Below are positions 24,953 to 33,349 of a DNA stretch of 64,000 bases, in pieces. The stretch is taken from assembly GCA_015068705.1 (NCBI GenBank), contig SVJZ01000005.1, positions 30,639-94,638 of the forward strand. Direction: 5' to 3'. Made by a program: the position numbers and the translations under genes. The notes under the pieces were generated by a model that saw only the letters and a list, made by a program, of their open reading frames with translations, was not told the DNA's origin and made no database searches. This stretch comes from Oscillospiraceae bacterium (lineage in GTDB: Bacteria; Bacillota; Clostridia; UMGS1810). Numbering within the stretch: position 1 is the first letter of the stretch; each line of letters opens with the position of its first letter.

Positions 24953-25909
24953 TTACCACAAAGAGGTTTCGCTTACTCTGCGCGAAATAGAATTGGTAAT
25001 CATCAAGAATACGAAGTTTACTACAGAATTGAACAAGCCAACTGCAGTACTATAACTCCAGTTCATCTCCTGCAAGCCTTTGCGATACACAAAGCTGGAG
25101 ATGACATCTCCCGTTTCGTAGGTAAGCGGATTATAAAGCAGAATAATTTTTTCGTATCCTACACTAAGAATACTACCCAGACGCAGGATAAGCATAATGA
25201 TGATAGTGGGAGCAATCCCAGGGATGGTGACATGAAGGGTCTGCTTCCATCTATTCGCGCCATCAATCACCGCTGCCTCATAAAGAGTTTGATCAATACC
25301 AGTCAGTGCAGCAAGGTATATGATGGAACCCCAACCCATGCCCTGCCAGATTTCCGAAATAACCAAAATGGGTACAAATGCATCCGGATTGCTCAAAAGT
25401 GGCTGACGTTCCATTCCGAAAAGCACCAAAAGATCAGTGATGATACCGTTATCTGCAACGAATACCCGGATCATACCGCAAATTACCACCATAGAAATAA
25501 AATGCGGCATATACGAAATGGTCTGCACGCTTCTTTTGAATTTGGTGCTTCCCACCTCATTGAGCAATAACGCCAATATGATGGGCGCCGGGAACCCGAA
25601 AATGATGGATGCTCCGCTGATAATCACTGTATTTTTTACAATTCGCCAAAAATAATAGTTTTGAAAAAAATCTTTAAAATGCATAAAGCCGACCCAGTCA
25701 CTTCCGAGCATTCCCTTCATGGGCTGATAATCCTGAAATGCCATCAATATACCATACATGGGCTTGTAGTAAAAAAGCAGATAGTATACGGCAACGGGGA
25801 TAAACATCATATACAAAATCCAATGCTTTTTCCAAGCTTTAGCAAACGCGACACATCTTCTGCCCTTTTGTACCGGAGATGTTACCTGCGAAATTTCTTT
25901 TTTTGCCAT
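24953..25909 (-). CDS. ABC transporter permease, carbohydrate type (LplB/YtcO-like)
   Basis: Predicted 318-residue membrane protein, start at 25909 with GAGG seven bases upstream. About six helices follow a basic N-terminal tail; MYGILMAFQDYQP and the EAA loop (YEAAVIDGANRWKQTLH) are diagnostic of the LplB class of sugar permeases. It pairs with the permease at 24050 to form the membrane channel for the lipoprotein encoded just upstream (36 bases). Members carry oligosaccharides including unsaturated uronate oligomers in other Firmicutes, in line with the lyases here. Confidence 0.95.
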   Translation of the reverse strand: MAKKEISQVTSPVQKGRRCVAFAKAWKKHWILYMMFIPVAVYYLLFYYKPMYGILMAFQDYQPMKGMLGSDWVGFMHFKDFFQNYYFWRIVKNTVIISGASIIFGFPAPIILALLLNEVGSTKFKRSVQTISYMPHFISMVVICGMIRVFVADNGIITDLLVLFGMERQPLLSNPDAFVPILVISEIWQGMGWGSIIYLAALTGIDQTLYEAAVIDGANRWKQTLHVTIPGIAPTIIIMLILRLGSILSVGYEKIILLYNPLTYETGDVISSFVYRKGLQEMNWSYSTAVGLFNSVVNFVFLMITNSISRRVSETSLW

Positions 25910-25945
25910 TTTCTTTCCTCAACTCCATCTTAAAACATTTGGTGT

Positions 25946-27547
25946 TTAACGTTCGGTGTAACGGGAAAGCGCCTGATCATAAATCTCCAACGCACGAGCA
26001 ATGTTGAATTTCTCCATCTGCGCCAAATATTCATCATATTTTTCCAACGGTTCAATGCCCACAATAAATTTTAGTATCATCTCTGCACTATAGGTGCCAA
26101 ACTCCGAAGTCAGCTTTGCCAATTCCTTCTGTTCTTCCTCGGTAAACGAAATGGGTGGAAGTGAATGAGTGACTACATCCACATTGTTATTCCATGTCTG
26201 AATTGCCTCAAATGCCTGAACCGGTTTGGACTGCATCTGCATTGTCAGACGGCTGTCTCCGACAAACGGTCCGGAATAAGAACCGCGGCAGTAGTGCGTC
26301 AACGCCTGGGATATGCCCTTCTCGGAATTGATAATCATATCGGTCAGCATGGGCTCGCCGTCTACCATGTTATAGCTGACACCCTCGGTGCCGAACACAT
26401 AAAACATTCTTCCTTCCTCGCCATAGCCGTAATCAAGGAATCTTGTTGCCAGTTCGAGGTTTTTGCAGGTTGCACTGATTGCGGTGGAAACAGAGGGGAT
26501 ATACTCCCATTCTCTGTTAAAACGCACCTGAACTTCTCCCTTATTCATGGTGGGAACAGGAGTTCCTACCAGTTCGAAAGTGGGATCCTTGGTTGCTTTT
26601 GCGTTCATCCATTTGCCGATACCTGCACCTGCATTAAACAAGGTTGCACCCACACGGTCATTGAGCAGATTGGTTTCTACAGTTTTTAAGTCGGTATTTG
26701 CAACATTGTTGTCCAGCAAGCCCTCTTTATACCAGCTGTTCATCTTGGTTAGATATTCTTTATATCCGGGCGAAACAGGACCAAAGTGCACCTTGCCGTC
26801 ATTACCTACAAACCAGCCATGTCCCGCACCATATGCCGGAGCAAAGGTCTGTGCTAACATTCCGTAGACTGTTGACAGAGGGAAGTCTACGCCCAACTCA
26901 TTTTTGAAACGTCTGAGCATGGTTTCAAACTCATCAATGGTGGTGGGCACTTCCATACCCAACTTATCCAGCCAGTCTTTTCTCACGATGGGACCGGAAT
27001 AGATGCTGGCAGCGCCACCATCCGTCAGGGTGGGGAACACATAATAAGTGCCCTCGTCGGTTTTTACCATTTTGTCATAATGTGCATTTTCTGAAAGCAC
27101 TTTGCTCAGGTTGGGCGCCCACTTTTGTATAGGCTCATTCAAATTGGTGATATATCCACTGTCTACTGCCATCTGCGCGCCAAATCCCTGCCAGTTATAA
27201 CTAATCAGGTCAGGAAGGTCATTGGAAGCAATCAACAGATTAAATTGCTCTGCCTGCTGCCCCTGTGCCGGATGAAGATATTCCACCTTCACACCTGTTC
27301 TTTTTTCTAGCTCCTTTGCCATGTTTGTTTCACCAAGATTGCTCACCTCGGTGGAAAGGTTAAGGTTGAGTTCTCCCCACCAGGTCAGGGTATCTTCACA
27401 CTCAATGGGGTATACACCACCTGCGGCAAGTTTCACCTCATTGCCGGTCTCCGTAGAACCCTCTTTTTTGTTACATGCCGCCATAGAGAACGCCATCGTG
27501 CCTATCAGCAATCCTGCCAGATACCTTCTTGCTTTTTCGTTTAACAT
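25946..27547 (-). CDS. Sugar-binding lipoprotein of the ABC importer
   Basis: Predicted 533-residue extracellular solute-binding protein. The start at 27547 is preferred with AAGGAG nine bases upstream; ATG 27553 is too close to it. The N-terminus is a lipoprotein signal with lipobox SMAAC, so the mature protein is tethered to the outer face of the membrane. The rest has the family-1 solute-binding pattern of the long LplA/YtcQ type (TLTWWGELNLN near the N-terminus, aromatic-rich pocket segments). It delivers a carbohydrate to the two permeases downstream. Regulation is probably by the AraC sensor encoded immediately upstream; a promoter is present at 27593-27622. Confidence 0.94.
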   Translation of the reverse strand: MLNEKARRYLAGLLIGTMAFSMAACNKKEGSTETGNEVKLAAGGVYPIECEDTLTWWGELNLNLSTEVSNLGETNMAKELEKRTGVKVEYLHPAQGQQAEQFNLLIASNDLPDLISYNWQGFGAQMAVDSGYITNLNEPIQKWAPNLSKVLSENAHYDKMVKTDEGTYYVFPTLTDGGAASIYSGPIVRKDWLDKLGMEVPTTIDEFETMLRRFKNELGVDFPLSTVYGMLAQTFAPAYGAGHGWFVGNDGKVHFGPVSPGYKEYLTKMNSWYKEGLLDNNVANTDLKTVETNLLNDRVGATLFNAGAGIGKWMNAKATKDPTFELVGTPVPTMNKGEVQVRFNREWEYIPSVSTAISATCKNLELATRFLDYGYGEEGRMFYVFGTEGVSYNMVDGEPMLTDMIINSEKGISQALTHYCRGSYSGPFVGDSRLTMQMQSKPVQAFEAIQTWNNNVDVVTHSLPPISFTEEEQKELAKLTSEFGTYSAEMILKFIVGIEPLEKYDEYLAQMEKFNIARALEIYDQALSRYTER

Positions 27548-27592
27548 ATGCATTTTCTCCTTTTCAAAAAATTCGTATTTTACTATATTATG

Positions 27593-27622
27593 ATTATAAA
27601 GGATTTTCCTATCTCCCCTCAA
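27593..27622 (-). promoter_or_regulatory. Promoter of the ABC importer/lyase operon
   Basis: Minus strand TTGAGG (27617-27622), 18-base spacer, TATAAT (27593-27598), just past the terminator of the upstream regulator gene. The weak -35 would suit activator dependence. Confidence 0.6.
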
Positions 27623-27635
27623 CTCCCAAAACATG

Positions 27636-27672
27636 AAAAGGACACTCTATATCTCAACAAGAGTGTCCTTTC
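27636..27672 (-). terminator. Terminator of the AraC sensor-regulator gene
   Basis: Arms AAAGGACACTCT (27637-27648) and AGAGTGTCCTTT (27660-27671) pair perfectly; on the minus strand the stem ends in a short T-run, 26 bases past the stop codon. Confidence 0.75.
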
Positions 27673-27697
27673 TGTTCCGTCATAGGAATATTTTGTT

Positions 27698-29989
27698 TTA
27701 TTGGTCCTTCTCCTTCTTAACCATCTCTCTGTATTGGCTTGGCAAAATACCCTCCACCTTTTTAAACGCACGGGAAAATATCTTGGAATTAAGATATCCC
27801 ACCCTGCCACTGATTACCTCAATGGTATCATTGCGCTGCTTCATCAACAATTTTGCCTGGTTAATTCTTTGACGTGTAATGTAATCAGCCAACAGCTCTT
27901 TTGTTTCGTTTTTGAATATCCTGGATACATAAGATGGTGTCAAACCAAAATGCTCACCAATTTCCATCACACCAAAACTATGATGACAATATTTCTCTTC
28001 CACCAGTTGTTTGACTTGCTCAACAATGTTGCTATTTTTACTCCCCTCGGTATCGGCAAAATCGCAAATCCGTTCACACACCTCATACATCAGGTTTCTC
28101 ATGGGTTCAACATCATTACATCGCAGCAAGCGTTCTTGATACTCTTCTTTGGAAAAATCCGTTCTCTCGTCGAGACAGTCTTCTGCCGCCTTATACATGA
28201 CATTAAGCAGATTAAACATATTGCACCGCAGCAATTCAGTTCCAAATTTACTGTCTGTTGTGAGCTTATCAAAACATTGCGCAAGAACTTCTCTTGCTTT
28301 TTCCTTCTCGCCTGCTCGGATAAAATTGCTCAAATAGATTTCCTGCTCGGTTTGAACATGCAAATCCGATTGTCTGTGCCGCATCATGTCGGCATATTTC
28401 ATGACGCCAAATTGTTTGGTTGTCTGCATACTGCGTATTCCGTCATACGCCTCATAATAACACTCACCAATGCTTTGGAAAGACTTATGCATATTACTCA
28501 CTGCCGCACCAACCAAAATGCCGAAATGTTTTTCAATCATTCCAACACCCTGGCCAAGAATGTTGCACACATCGTCCGGTGCATTTTGGCATATGCTATC
28601 CGGAATTCCTACCAGAGCCGCCATCAGCCCTTCCACCTCAAAGACATGGCACTCGTATACTTCACCCAAAAGCTCTTCCATGATATTTACAATGATAAGC
28701 TGATAGTACCCGCGCCTTTGTTCTGTGCTCAGATGGTCTTCATCCACAAACAGAGTTTCATAATCCTCAATATCCAAAAGCGCCACAATAAAATGCCCTG
28801 TCGAAAAATGAATGCCAAATTCTTCTCCCAGTTCGTTTGCTTCGTTGCAATCTTTTATCTGTCCGGTTAGCAATCCGGATAAATAATTTTGGCGAAGGAG
28901 TTTCTTTACATCTTTTAATTCATGGCTCATATTTTCCCGATCATCAAGAATTTTTGAAACCTCATTAAAAATAATTTCGAACTCGTCATATTCGTCCTTG
29001 GAGGTTCGTTTTGCTTTTAGTGTATTCATCAGATGCGCAACCGGTTCATAATTTTGCCTGATGAACCTTTTGCTTAAAAACCACCCCACCAAAAGGGTAA
29101 ATATTACATAAAGCAAAATCAAAACTCTGCCGAATATAATTTGCCCGTGGTAACCAGTATGACTTGCTGAAACAAAATACCTCCACCCCTTGATACCCGA
29201 CTCAACAAACAATCGATCATTCCCTCGTTGCTGGGCAAGATGCATCTTTTCTGCGGCTTGTTCCGAACTTTTAAAAAACACACGCCCTTCCTTATCCACA
29301 ATCACAAGTTCGCTGTCATTTGTGTTTTTTAATGTATCAGCAATTCGATTTACTTTTTCCGGATTGAATATGGTACCCACCATTGCCCTGGGTACTTCGC
29401 CCCACATAGAGGAAATGGGTATGCTTTTGGAAAAGACAATCGCATCATCCAAAGAGAAATTGCCTTTGGACTCATATACTGCATATTGGTCTCCCGTATT
29501 TTCCCGAAATAGATTGCTCCACTCCTCATAGCTTTGATATGTATCGGTGTAATACGAATAATAAAAAGTCTTTCCGTCAAAAACAGCATTTGAAGTTATC
29601 ACCGTATCCAGATCATAGAAATAAACAAACAAGTCGTCAATTTTGTGTTCATTGGAAAGTCGTAGCGTGCGCAGTTTATTGCAAATCCTCTGCTTTAGCT
29701 CTGCTTGTGCAATATCGTTCTTTTCGTTGATTAACTCATCAACATCCTCATCAAATGCCAGTTCAATGCACAATCGTGTCTGTACATCAAATACATTATC
29801 CAATTCCTTTTGTACCTGCAACAAAAGAAGACTATTTGACCGCTCGATTTCCTGTTCCATGGTTGTTTCTATCTTCAAATACACGCTCAAACTTACCACA
29901 AGCGGAATCAGTAAAAGGAGAAAATATGATGCAAACCATCTTTGGGTTACGCTTTTGTTTTTTATGTGTTTTACTCTGTTATTAGACAC
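27698..29989 (-). CDS. Membrane sensor AraC-family regulator (YesN/LplR-like)
   Basis: Predicted 763-residue membrane protein. A GTG start at 29989 is chosen: GGAGG lies seven bases upstream, while the in-frame TTG at 30022 has no site. A first membrane helix (about 18-40, FLLLLIPLVVSL) and a second near 285-310 (VLILLYVIFTLLVGW) frame an extracellular sensor of about 240 residues, probably Cache-like. A cytoplasmic linker leads to two C-terminal helix-turn-helix motifs (MEIGEHFGLTPSYVSRIFK). This architecture is usual beside Lpl-type sugar ABC importers and senses extracellular ligand or the loaded binding protein. It is encoded directly upstream of that importer and likely activates it. The middle segment (about 400-600) is less conserved in appearance. 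Confidence 0.92.
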   Translation of the reverse strand: MSNNRVKHIKNKSVTQRWFASYFLLLLIPLVVSLSVYLKIETTMEQEIERSNSLLLLQVQKELDNVFDVQTRLCIELAFDEDVDELINEKNDIAQAELKQRICNKLRTLRLSNEHKIDDLFVYFYDLDTVITSNAVFDGKTFYYSYYTDTYQSYEEWSNLFRENTGDQYAVYESKGNFSLDDAIVFSKSIPISSMWGEVPRAMVGTIFNPEKVNRIADTLKNTNDSELVIVDKEGRVFFKSSEQAAEKMHLAQQRGNDRLFVESGIKGWRYFVSASHTGYHGQIIFGRVLILLYVIFTLLVGWFLSKRFIRQNYEPVAHLMNTLKAKRTSKDEYDEFEIIFNEVSKILDDRENMSHELKDVKKLLRQNYLSGLLTGQIKDCNEANELGEEFGIHFSTGHFIVALLDIEDYETLFVDEDHLSTEQRRGYYQLIIVNIMEELLGEVYECHVFEVEGLMAALVGIPDSICQNAPDDVCNILGQGVGMIEKHFGILVGAAVSNMHKSFQSIGECYYEAYDGIRSMQTTKQFGVMKYADMMRHRQSDLHVQTEQEIYLSNFIRAGEKEKAREVLAQCFDKLTTDSKFGTELLRCNMFNLLNVMYKAAEDCLDERTDFSKEEYQERLLRCNDVEPMRNLMYEVCERICDFADTEGSKNSNIVEQVKQLVEEKYCHHSFGVMEIGEHFGLTPSYVSRIFKNETKELLADYITRQRINQAKLLMKQRNDTIEVISGRVGYLNSKIFSRAFKKVEGILPSQYREMVKKEKDQ

Positions 29990-30036
29990 CCATATACCTC
30001 CAGAAATGTTCTTTTGTTTCAAAATAGACTGTTTAC

Positions 30037-30065
30037 ATTTTAATATACATTGAATAAAATTTCAA
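30037..30065 (-). promoter_or_regulatory. Promoter of the AraC sensor-regulator
   Basis: Minus strand TTGAAA (30060-30065), 17-base spacer, TAAAAT (30037-30042), about 48 bases upstream of the GTG start at 29989. Confidence 0.55.
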
Positions 30066-30209
30066 GCTTTTCTCTATGGCAGAAATTGCCCTGCATTTAT
30101 TATATCTGTTTTTCGTTCTCTACTCAACCCTCAAATTATAGAAACCACTCTCTATATCTGCACCATGATTTTTTTGGTGCAACTACTTTTCTTTTGCCAG
30201 ATGTTGTGT

Positions 30210-30215
30210 TACAAT
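30210..30215 (+). promoter_or_regulatory. Candidate extended -10 promoter of the GT2 gene
   Basis: TGTTACAAT (TGn motif plus TACAAT at 30210-30215) precedes the GT2 start by 44 bases; no good -35 is seen. A very similar sequence, TTGTGTTACAAT, occurs upstream of the oxidoreductase gene at 31881-33197. Confidence 0.4.
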
Positions 30216-30258
30216 AAAGCCAACCGGATTATGACATTGAACAAGGGTAGGTGAAACA

Positions 30259-30942
30259 ATGAATCATCCCGAATTTACCATTCTGATGCCATGTCTGAAC
30301 GAGGAAGCCTCTATTGAGTTTTGCATGGATGAAGCAGCGCAATACATACGACAAAGCGGCATTTGCGCTGAAATTCTCATTGCAGACAACGGAAGTGTGG
30401 ATACCTCCAAACAGATTGCACTGCAAAAAGGCGCACGAGTGATTGATGTGGCACAAAAAGGATATGGCAATGCATTACGGGCAGGAATTGCCGCAGCAAA
30501 AGGGAAATATATCATCATGGGTGACTGTGACGGCAGCTATGATTTTTCCAACCTGCACCCATTTGTAAAGCATCTTCGTGACGGCTATGCATTGGTCATG
30601 GGAAACCGGTTCAAAGGTGGTATAGAACGTGGCGCAATGCCCTTTACCCACAAATACATCGGCGTGCCCCTTCTCTCCCTATTGGGGCGGTTGAAATACC
30701 GGGTTTCTATCGGTGATTTTCACTCAGGTTTGCGCGGATTTGACAGAGAAAAAGCCCTCGCCCTTTTCCTGAATGCGGAGGGGATGGAATTTGCCACCGA
30801 GATGGTAGGGGCTTTCGCAAGAGCAAAAGAGAAAATCTGCGAGGTTCCCATTGTGTTACGATGTGACAAGCGCTCGGGAAAATCGCACCTTCGCACCATA
30901 CCGGATGGATTACGTCATCTCCGGCTGATAATAAGGCACTAA
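30259..30942 (+). CDS. Short family 2 glycosyltransferase (polyprenyl-phosphate sugar transferase-like)
   Basis: Predicted 227-residue protein, start at 30259 with AGGTG five bases upstream. It is a GT-A fold family 2 transferase: LMPCLNEE at the N-terminus, nucleotide-binding ILIADNGSVD, metal-binding GDCDGSYD and the acceptor-side GLRGFDREKAL. The best resemblance is to dolichyl/polyprenyl-phosphate mannosyl- or glucosyltransferases, which load a lipid carrier for membrane GT-C enzymes. Relatives usually continue after the conserved RSGKSHLRTIPDGLRHLRL region into C-terminal membrane helices; this one stops there, three residues later. It stands alone on the plus strand between two minus-strand regulators. 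It may be a natural short form or a truncated gene. A possible GT-C partner is the membrane protein at 37882. Confidence 0.88.
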   Translation: MNHPEFTILMPCLNEEASIEFCMDEAAQYIRQSGICAEILIADNGSVDTSKQIALQKGARVIDVAQKGYGNALRAGIAAAKGKYIIMGDCDGSYDFSNLHPFVKHLRDGYALVMGNRFKGGIERGAMPFTHKYIGVPLLSLLGRLKYRVSIGDFHSGLRGFDREKALALFLNAEGMEFATEMVGAFARAKEKICEVPIVLRCDKRSGKSHLRTIPDGLRHLRLIIRH

Positions 30943-30950
30943 TTGATATG

Positions 30951-30972
30951 AAAAAAGCACCCTGATGGGTGC
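30951..30972. terminator. Bidirectional terminator between GT2 and AraC genes
   Basis: Arms GCACCC and GGGTGC around TGAT. On the minus strand six T follow the stem, ending the AraC gene at 30975; on the plus strand TCTTATTC follows. Confidence 0.75.
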
Positions 30973-30974
30973 TC

Positions 30975-31790
30975 TTATTCTTTCTGGCGACCTGCCATAT
31001 ATTTTTTCGGTGATATACCAATCATTTTTTTGAATACCTTGGAAAAATACAGTGCATCCGAAAAACCGCAGGAGAGCGCCACCTCGGTTACATTGTTGTG
31101 CCCCTCCTCGATGAGTCTGGCAGCATGGTTTGTGCGCACGGTGTGGATATATTCCACCACTCCGATTTTAAACTGTCGTTTAAACAGGGACGAAATATAT
31201 TTTTTGTGATAGGAAAAATGTTGCCCGATTTGTTCCAGTGATAACCCGGGGTCAGAAAAATTGTTGTCAATATAGTTTTTTACCAGTGTGGCATTTTGCA
31301 CCGATGCAGAAACTGCTTCCTCCTTTTCCATCACCCGATGCCAGGTTGCGATTTTAGAAAGGGTATAAAGGAGTACACTCTCGCTGATTAAGTCGGTAAC
31401 TTCTCCCCCCACCCCGATACACTCGGACCAAAAAGGATAAATATCCAAAAATCCGCGAAAAACAAAGTTTTGCGTGCCAATACCCAGGCGCTCCAACTCC
31501 GCATTGGCACGGATGCCGATGAAACTGATATACATATATCGAAAATCCTCTCCGCCCGAAACCGAATAGTTTACTGCCGGGAAGGCAAAAAAGATATCCC
31601 CTTTCTCCACCTGCTCGTGTTTTCCATTACACGAAACCACACCACTCCCCTCGGTAACATAATGAATCCGATAAACGGTACTCATGCCCGATTTGGCGCC
31701 TGCAGCAGCATCGGCTTCATATACAAAATTAATGGTATTGATGGTTGCCTCGGCACGGGCCGGTGGAATAAATCTGCAAATGGAATTCAA
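30975..31790 (-). CDS. AraC-family transcriptional regulator with cupin sensor
   Basis: Predicted 271-residue cytoplasmic regulator. The start is placed at a TTG (31790, LNSICRF in the reading frame) because GAGGTG lies nine bases upstream and the likely transcription start is near 31833. An in-frame TTG at 31868 lies inside the -35 box and can be ruled out if that promoter is real. The N-terminal half (about 15-140) is a cupin (VYRIHYVTEGSGVVSCNG, VEKGDIFFAFP). The C-terminal half has the two AraC helix-turn-helix motifs ending VALSCGFSDALYFSKVFKK. It lies just downstream of the GH109-like gene and may control that gene and the DUF6259-like gene next to it. Confidence 0.87.
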   Translation of the reverse strand: MNSICRFIPPARAEATINTINFVYEADAAAGAKSGMSTVYRIHYVTEGSGVVSCNGKHEQVEKGDIFFAFPAVNYSVSGGEDFRYMYISFIGIRANAELERLGIGTQNFVFRGFLDIYPFWSECIGVGGEVTDLISESVLLYTLSKIATWHRVMEKEEAVSASVQNATLVKNYIDNNFSDPGLSLEQIGQHFSYHKKYISSLFKRQFKIGVVEYIHTVRTNHAARLIEEGHNNVTEVALSCGFSDALYFSKVFKKMIGISPKKYMAGRQKE

Positions 31791-31820
31791 CTCCTGCTTC
31801 ACCTCGCTTGTGATAAAAAA

Positions 31821-31859
31821 CCACCAAAATGATACGTTTATTATATACCATTTTGGTGG
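31821..31859 (-). terminator. Terminator of the GH109-like gene, containing the next gene's promoter
   Basis: On the minus strand CCACCAAAATG (arm 31849-31859) and CATTTTGGTGG (arm 31821-31831) pair perfectly around 17 bases and are followed by six T. It lies 21 bases after the stop of the gene at 31881. The same DNA carries the -10 box of the AraC gene downstream in its loop. Confidence 0.75.
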
Positions 31860-31868
31860 CGCGTTCAA
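31840..31868 (-). promoter_or_regulatory. Promoter of the AraC gene, embedded in a terminator hairpin
   Basis: Minus strand TTGAAC (31863-31868), 17-base spacer, perfect TATAAT (31840-31845). The -10 is in the loop of the terminator at 31821-31859 and the spacer holds one stem arm. The 11-base dyad could also act as an autoregulatory operator. Confidence 0.65.
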
Positions 31869-31880
31869 GTTAATCAGAAA

Positions 31881-33197
31881 TTATTTCTGCTCATTTATTT
31901 TTTCAGGGCTATTTTGCAAAAATTGTGCCGCCACATGCCCGGTATTCTGTTCCAGTGCTTCCTGATAGAGCGCTTTCATTCGGTCATACACCTCATCGGG
32001 AATATCGGGATTACCCAAAGAAAAGGATGGAATGAGCATATCCCCTGCCACCTTAGGATCGGTACACATGGTGTCGTTTCTCCATTTGTCGCGTTCGGCT
32101 TTATCGCGAAGATTTGGCATATCCACCGGAACACCGCCCTGCAATACCGAACGATATGCAAACATACCTGCAAGCCCCATGTCCAGCGCTTCATATACAT
32201 CAATAATATCTGCATCATCATCTCCCAAAATCTTCTCTGCAAAATAGTGCATGGCGTAAAAATCGCCACCGCCATGGCCAAATGCTTTGGACTTTTCATC
32301 CAAAGGCAGTACCGGCTCATATGCCTTCCATGATTCTTTTTCCTTGCGATACTGACCCGAATACTCATCGTTATTGACATATAGCATATTCACACTTCCC
32401 GCATGCGCATCCTCGCGTGCCGATTCCATACGTCCTTTGGAACCATACACCGTATACCACGTGGAGTGATTATAGAGATATCCATGCAAGCTCTTAATCA
32501 GTGCCCCATTTTCCAGCTCCACCATCTCAATGCCAAACTGTCCCGCCTTTGCACCGACACGCAGGTTCCTCTCAATTTTCTTACCCTCAAAACCGGTAAC
32601 CCGCACCGGACGAAGGCCCGTCATATGGATGATGGGACCCAGGGAATGGGTACAGTAGAAATTGGCATGGGTATTGTTTCTCCAATGATCTTTATTTCCA
32701 TAGGTAAGACAAGGCCATTCCGGCTCAATGCTACCTCCATATTCACACTCGGCATATTCCAGTTCACCGATGGCGCCTTCGCGGTACAGACGGCTCATCT
32801 CAAAAGGTGCAGGCATATAGCAGAAGTTTTCGCCATAGGCATACACCAATCCCGTTTCTTCCACCGCCTCAACCAGTTCCACTGCCTCCTTCATGGTCTG
32901 ACAGGGAAGCACCTCGCTGTAAACGTGTTTTCCGGCTCTTAAACATTTGATTGCAAAAGGAGCGTGCTCGGTGGCATAGTTTGCCAGCACCACCGCATCC
33001 ATATCGTGTGTGAGAAATTGGTCAAATTCGGTATAGTATGTAATCTTATCCCCACCCATCATGGCTTTGTGCCGAGCAATGGTTGCTTCATTTTTTTCAC
33101 AGATTGCTACAACCTCTGCATTCTCTGCAATCTTACAGTAATTAATGAGTGATGTGCCACGGTATGCACCCAGTACACCAATTTTTACCCGTTTCAT
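31881..33197 (-). CDS. Gfo/Idh/MocA-fold protein, GH109-like
   Basis: Predicted 438-residue cytoplasmic protein, start at 33197 with GGAGGAG upstream. The N-terminal Rossmann domain is clear (KRVKIGVLGAYRGTSLI). The family's catalytic EKP lysine is absent: the site reads HVYSEVLPCQTM. Together with FYCTHSLGPIIHMTG, this resembles the NAD-dependent glycosidases of family GH109 (alpha-N-acetylgalactosaminidase-type), where EVP and THxLGP occur at these places. It is also longer than usual dehydrogenases of the family (about 340). GH109 activity is therefore proposed, not shown; a sugar dehydrogenase with an altered site is the alternative. It follows the DUF6259-like gene on the same strand. 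Confidence 0.85.
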   Translation of the reverse strand: MKRVKIGVLGAYRGTSLINYCKIAENAEVVAICEKNEATIARHKAMMGGDKITYYTEFDQFLTHDMDAVVLANYATEHAPFAIKCLRAGKHVYSEVLPCQTMKEAVELVEAVEETGLVYAYGENFCYMPAPFEMSRLYREGAIGELEYAECEYGGSIEPEWPCLTYGNKDHWRNNTHANFYCTHSLGPIIHMTGLRPVRVTGFEGKKIERNLRVGAKAGQFGIEMVELENGALIKSLHGYLYNHSTWYTVYGSKGRMESAREDAHAGSVNMLYVNNDEYSGQYRKEKESWKAYEPVLPLDEKSKAFGHGGGDFYAMHYFAEKILGDDDADIIDVYEALDMGLAGMFAYRSVLQGGVPVDMPNLRDKAERDKWRNDTMCTDPKVAGDMLIPSFSLGNPDIPDEVYDRMKALYQEALEQNTGHVAAQFLQNSPEKINEQK

Positions 33198-33232
33198 ATC
33201 GACTCCTCCATTCGGTTGGATTTGATGGTTTC

Positions 33233-33238
33233 ATTGTA
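33233..33238 (-). promoter_or_regulatory. Candidate extended -10 promoter of the GH109-like gene
   Basis: Minus strand TGTTACAAT with the -10 at 33233-33238, 35 bases upstream of the start codon; no good -35. It nearly matches the element upstream of the GT2 gene. Confidence 0.4.
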
Positions 33239-33299
33239 ACACAATCCATATCAAAATAAATGGAAAAAATGTATCGAAATATGGAATTTATCCACACCT

Positions 33300-33334
33300 A
33301 AAAAAACAGCAAGGCAGGAAATCCCTGCCTTGCC
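33300..33334 (-). terminator. Terminator of the DUF6259-like gene
   Basis: Arms GCAAGGCAGG (33309-33318) and CCTGCCTTGC (33324-33333); on the minus strand TGTTTTTTT follows, 16 bases past the stop codon at 33350. Confidence 0.88.
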
Positions 33335-33349
33335 GTTTGGTTTTGTCGA

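Noticed and set aside
30161..30182. Inverted repeat TGCACC...GGTGCA between divergent genes
   Set aside because: Six-base arms in AT-rich DNA; noted because of the GCACC likeness but not supportable alone.
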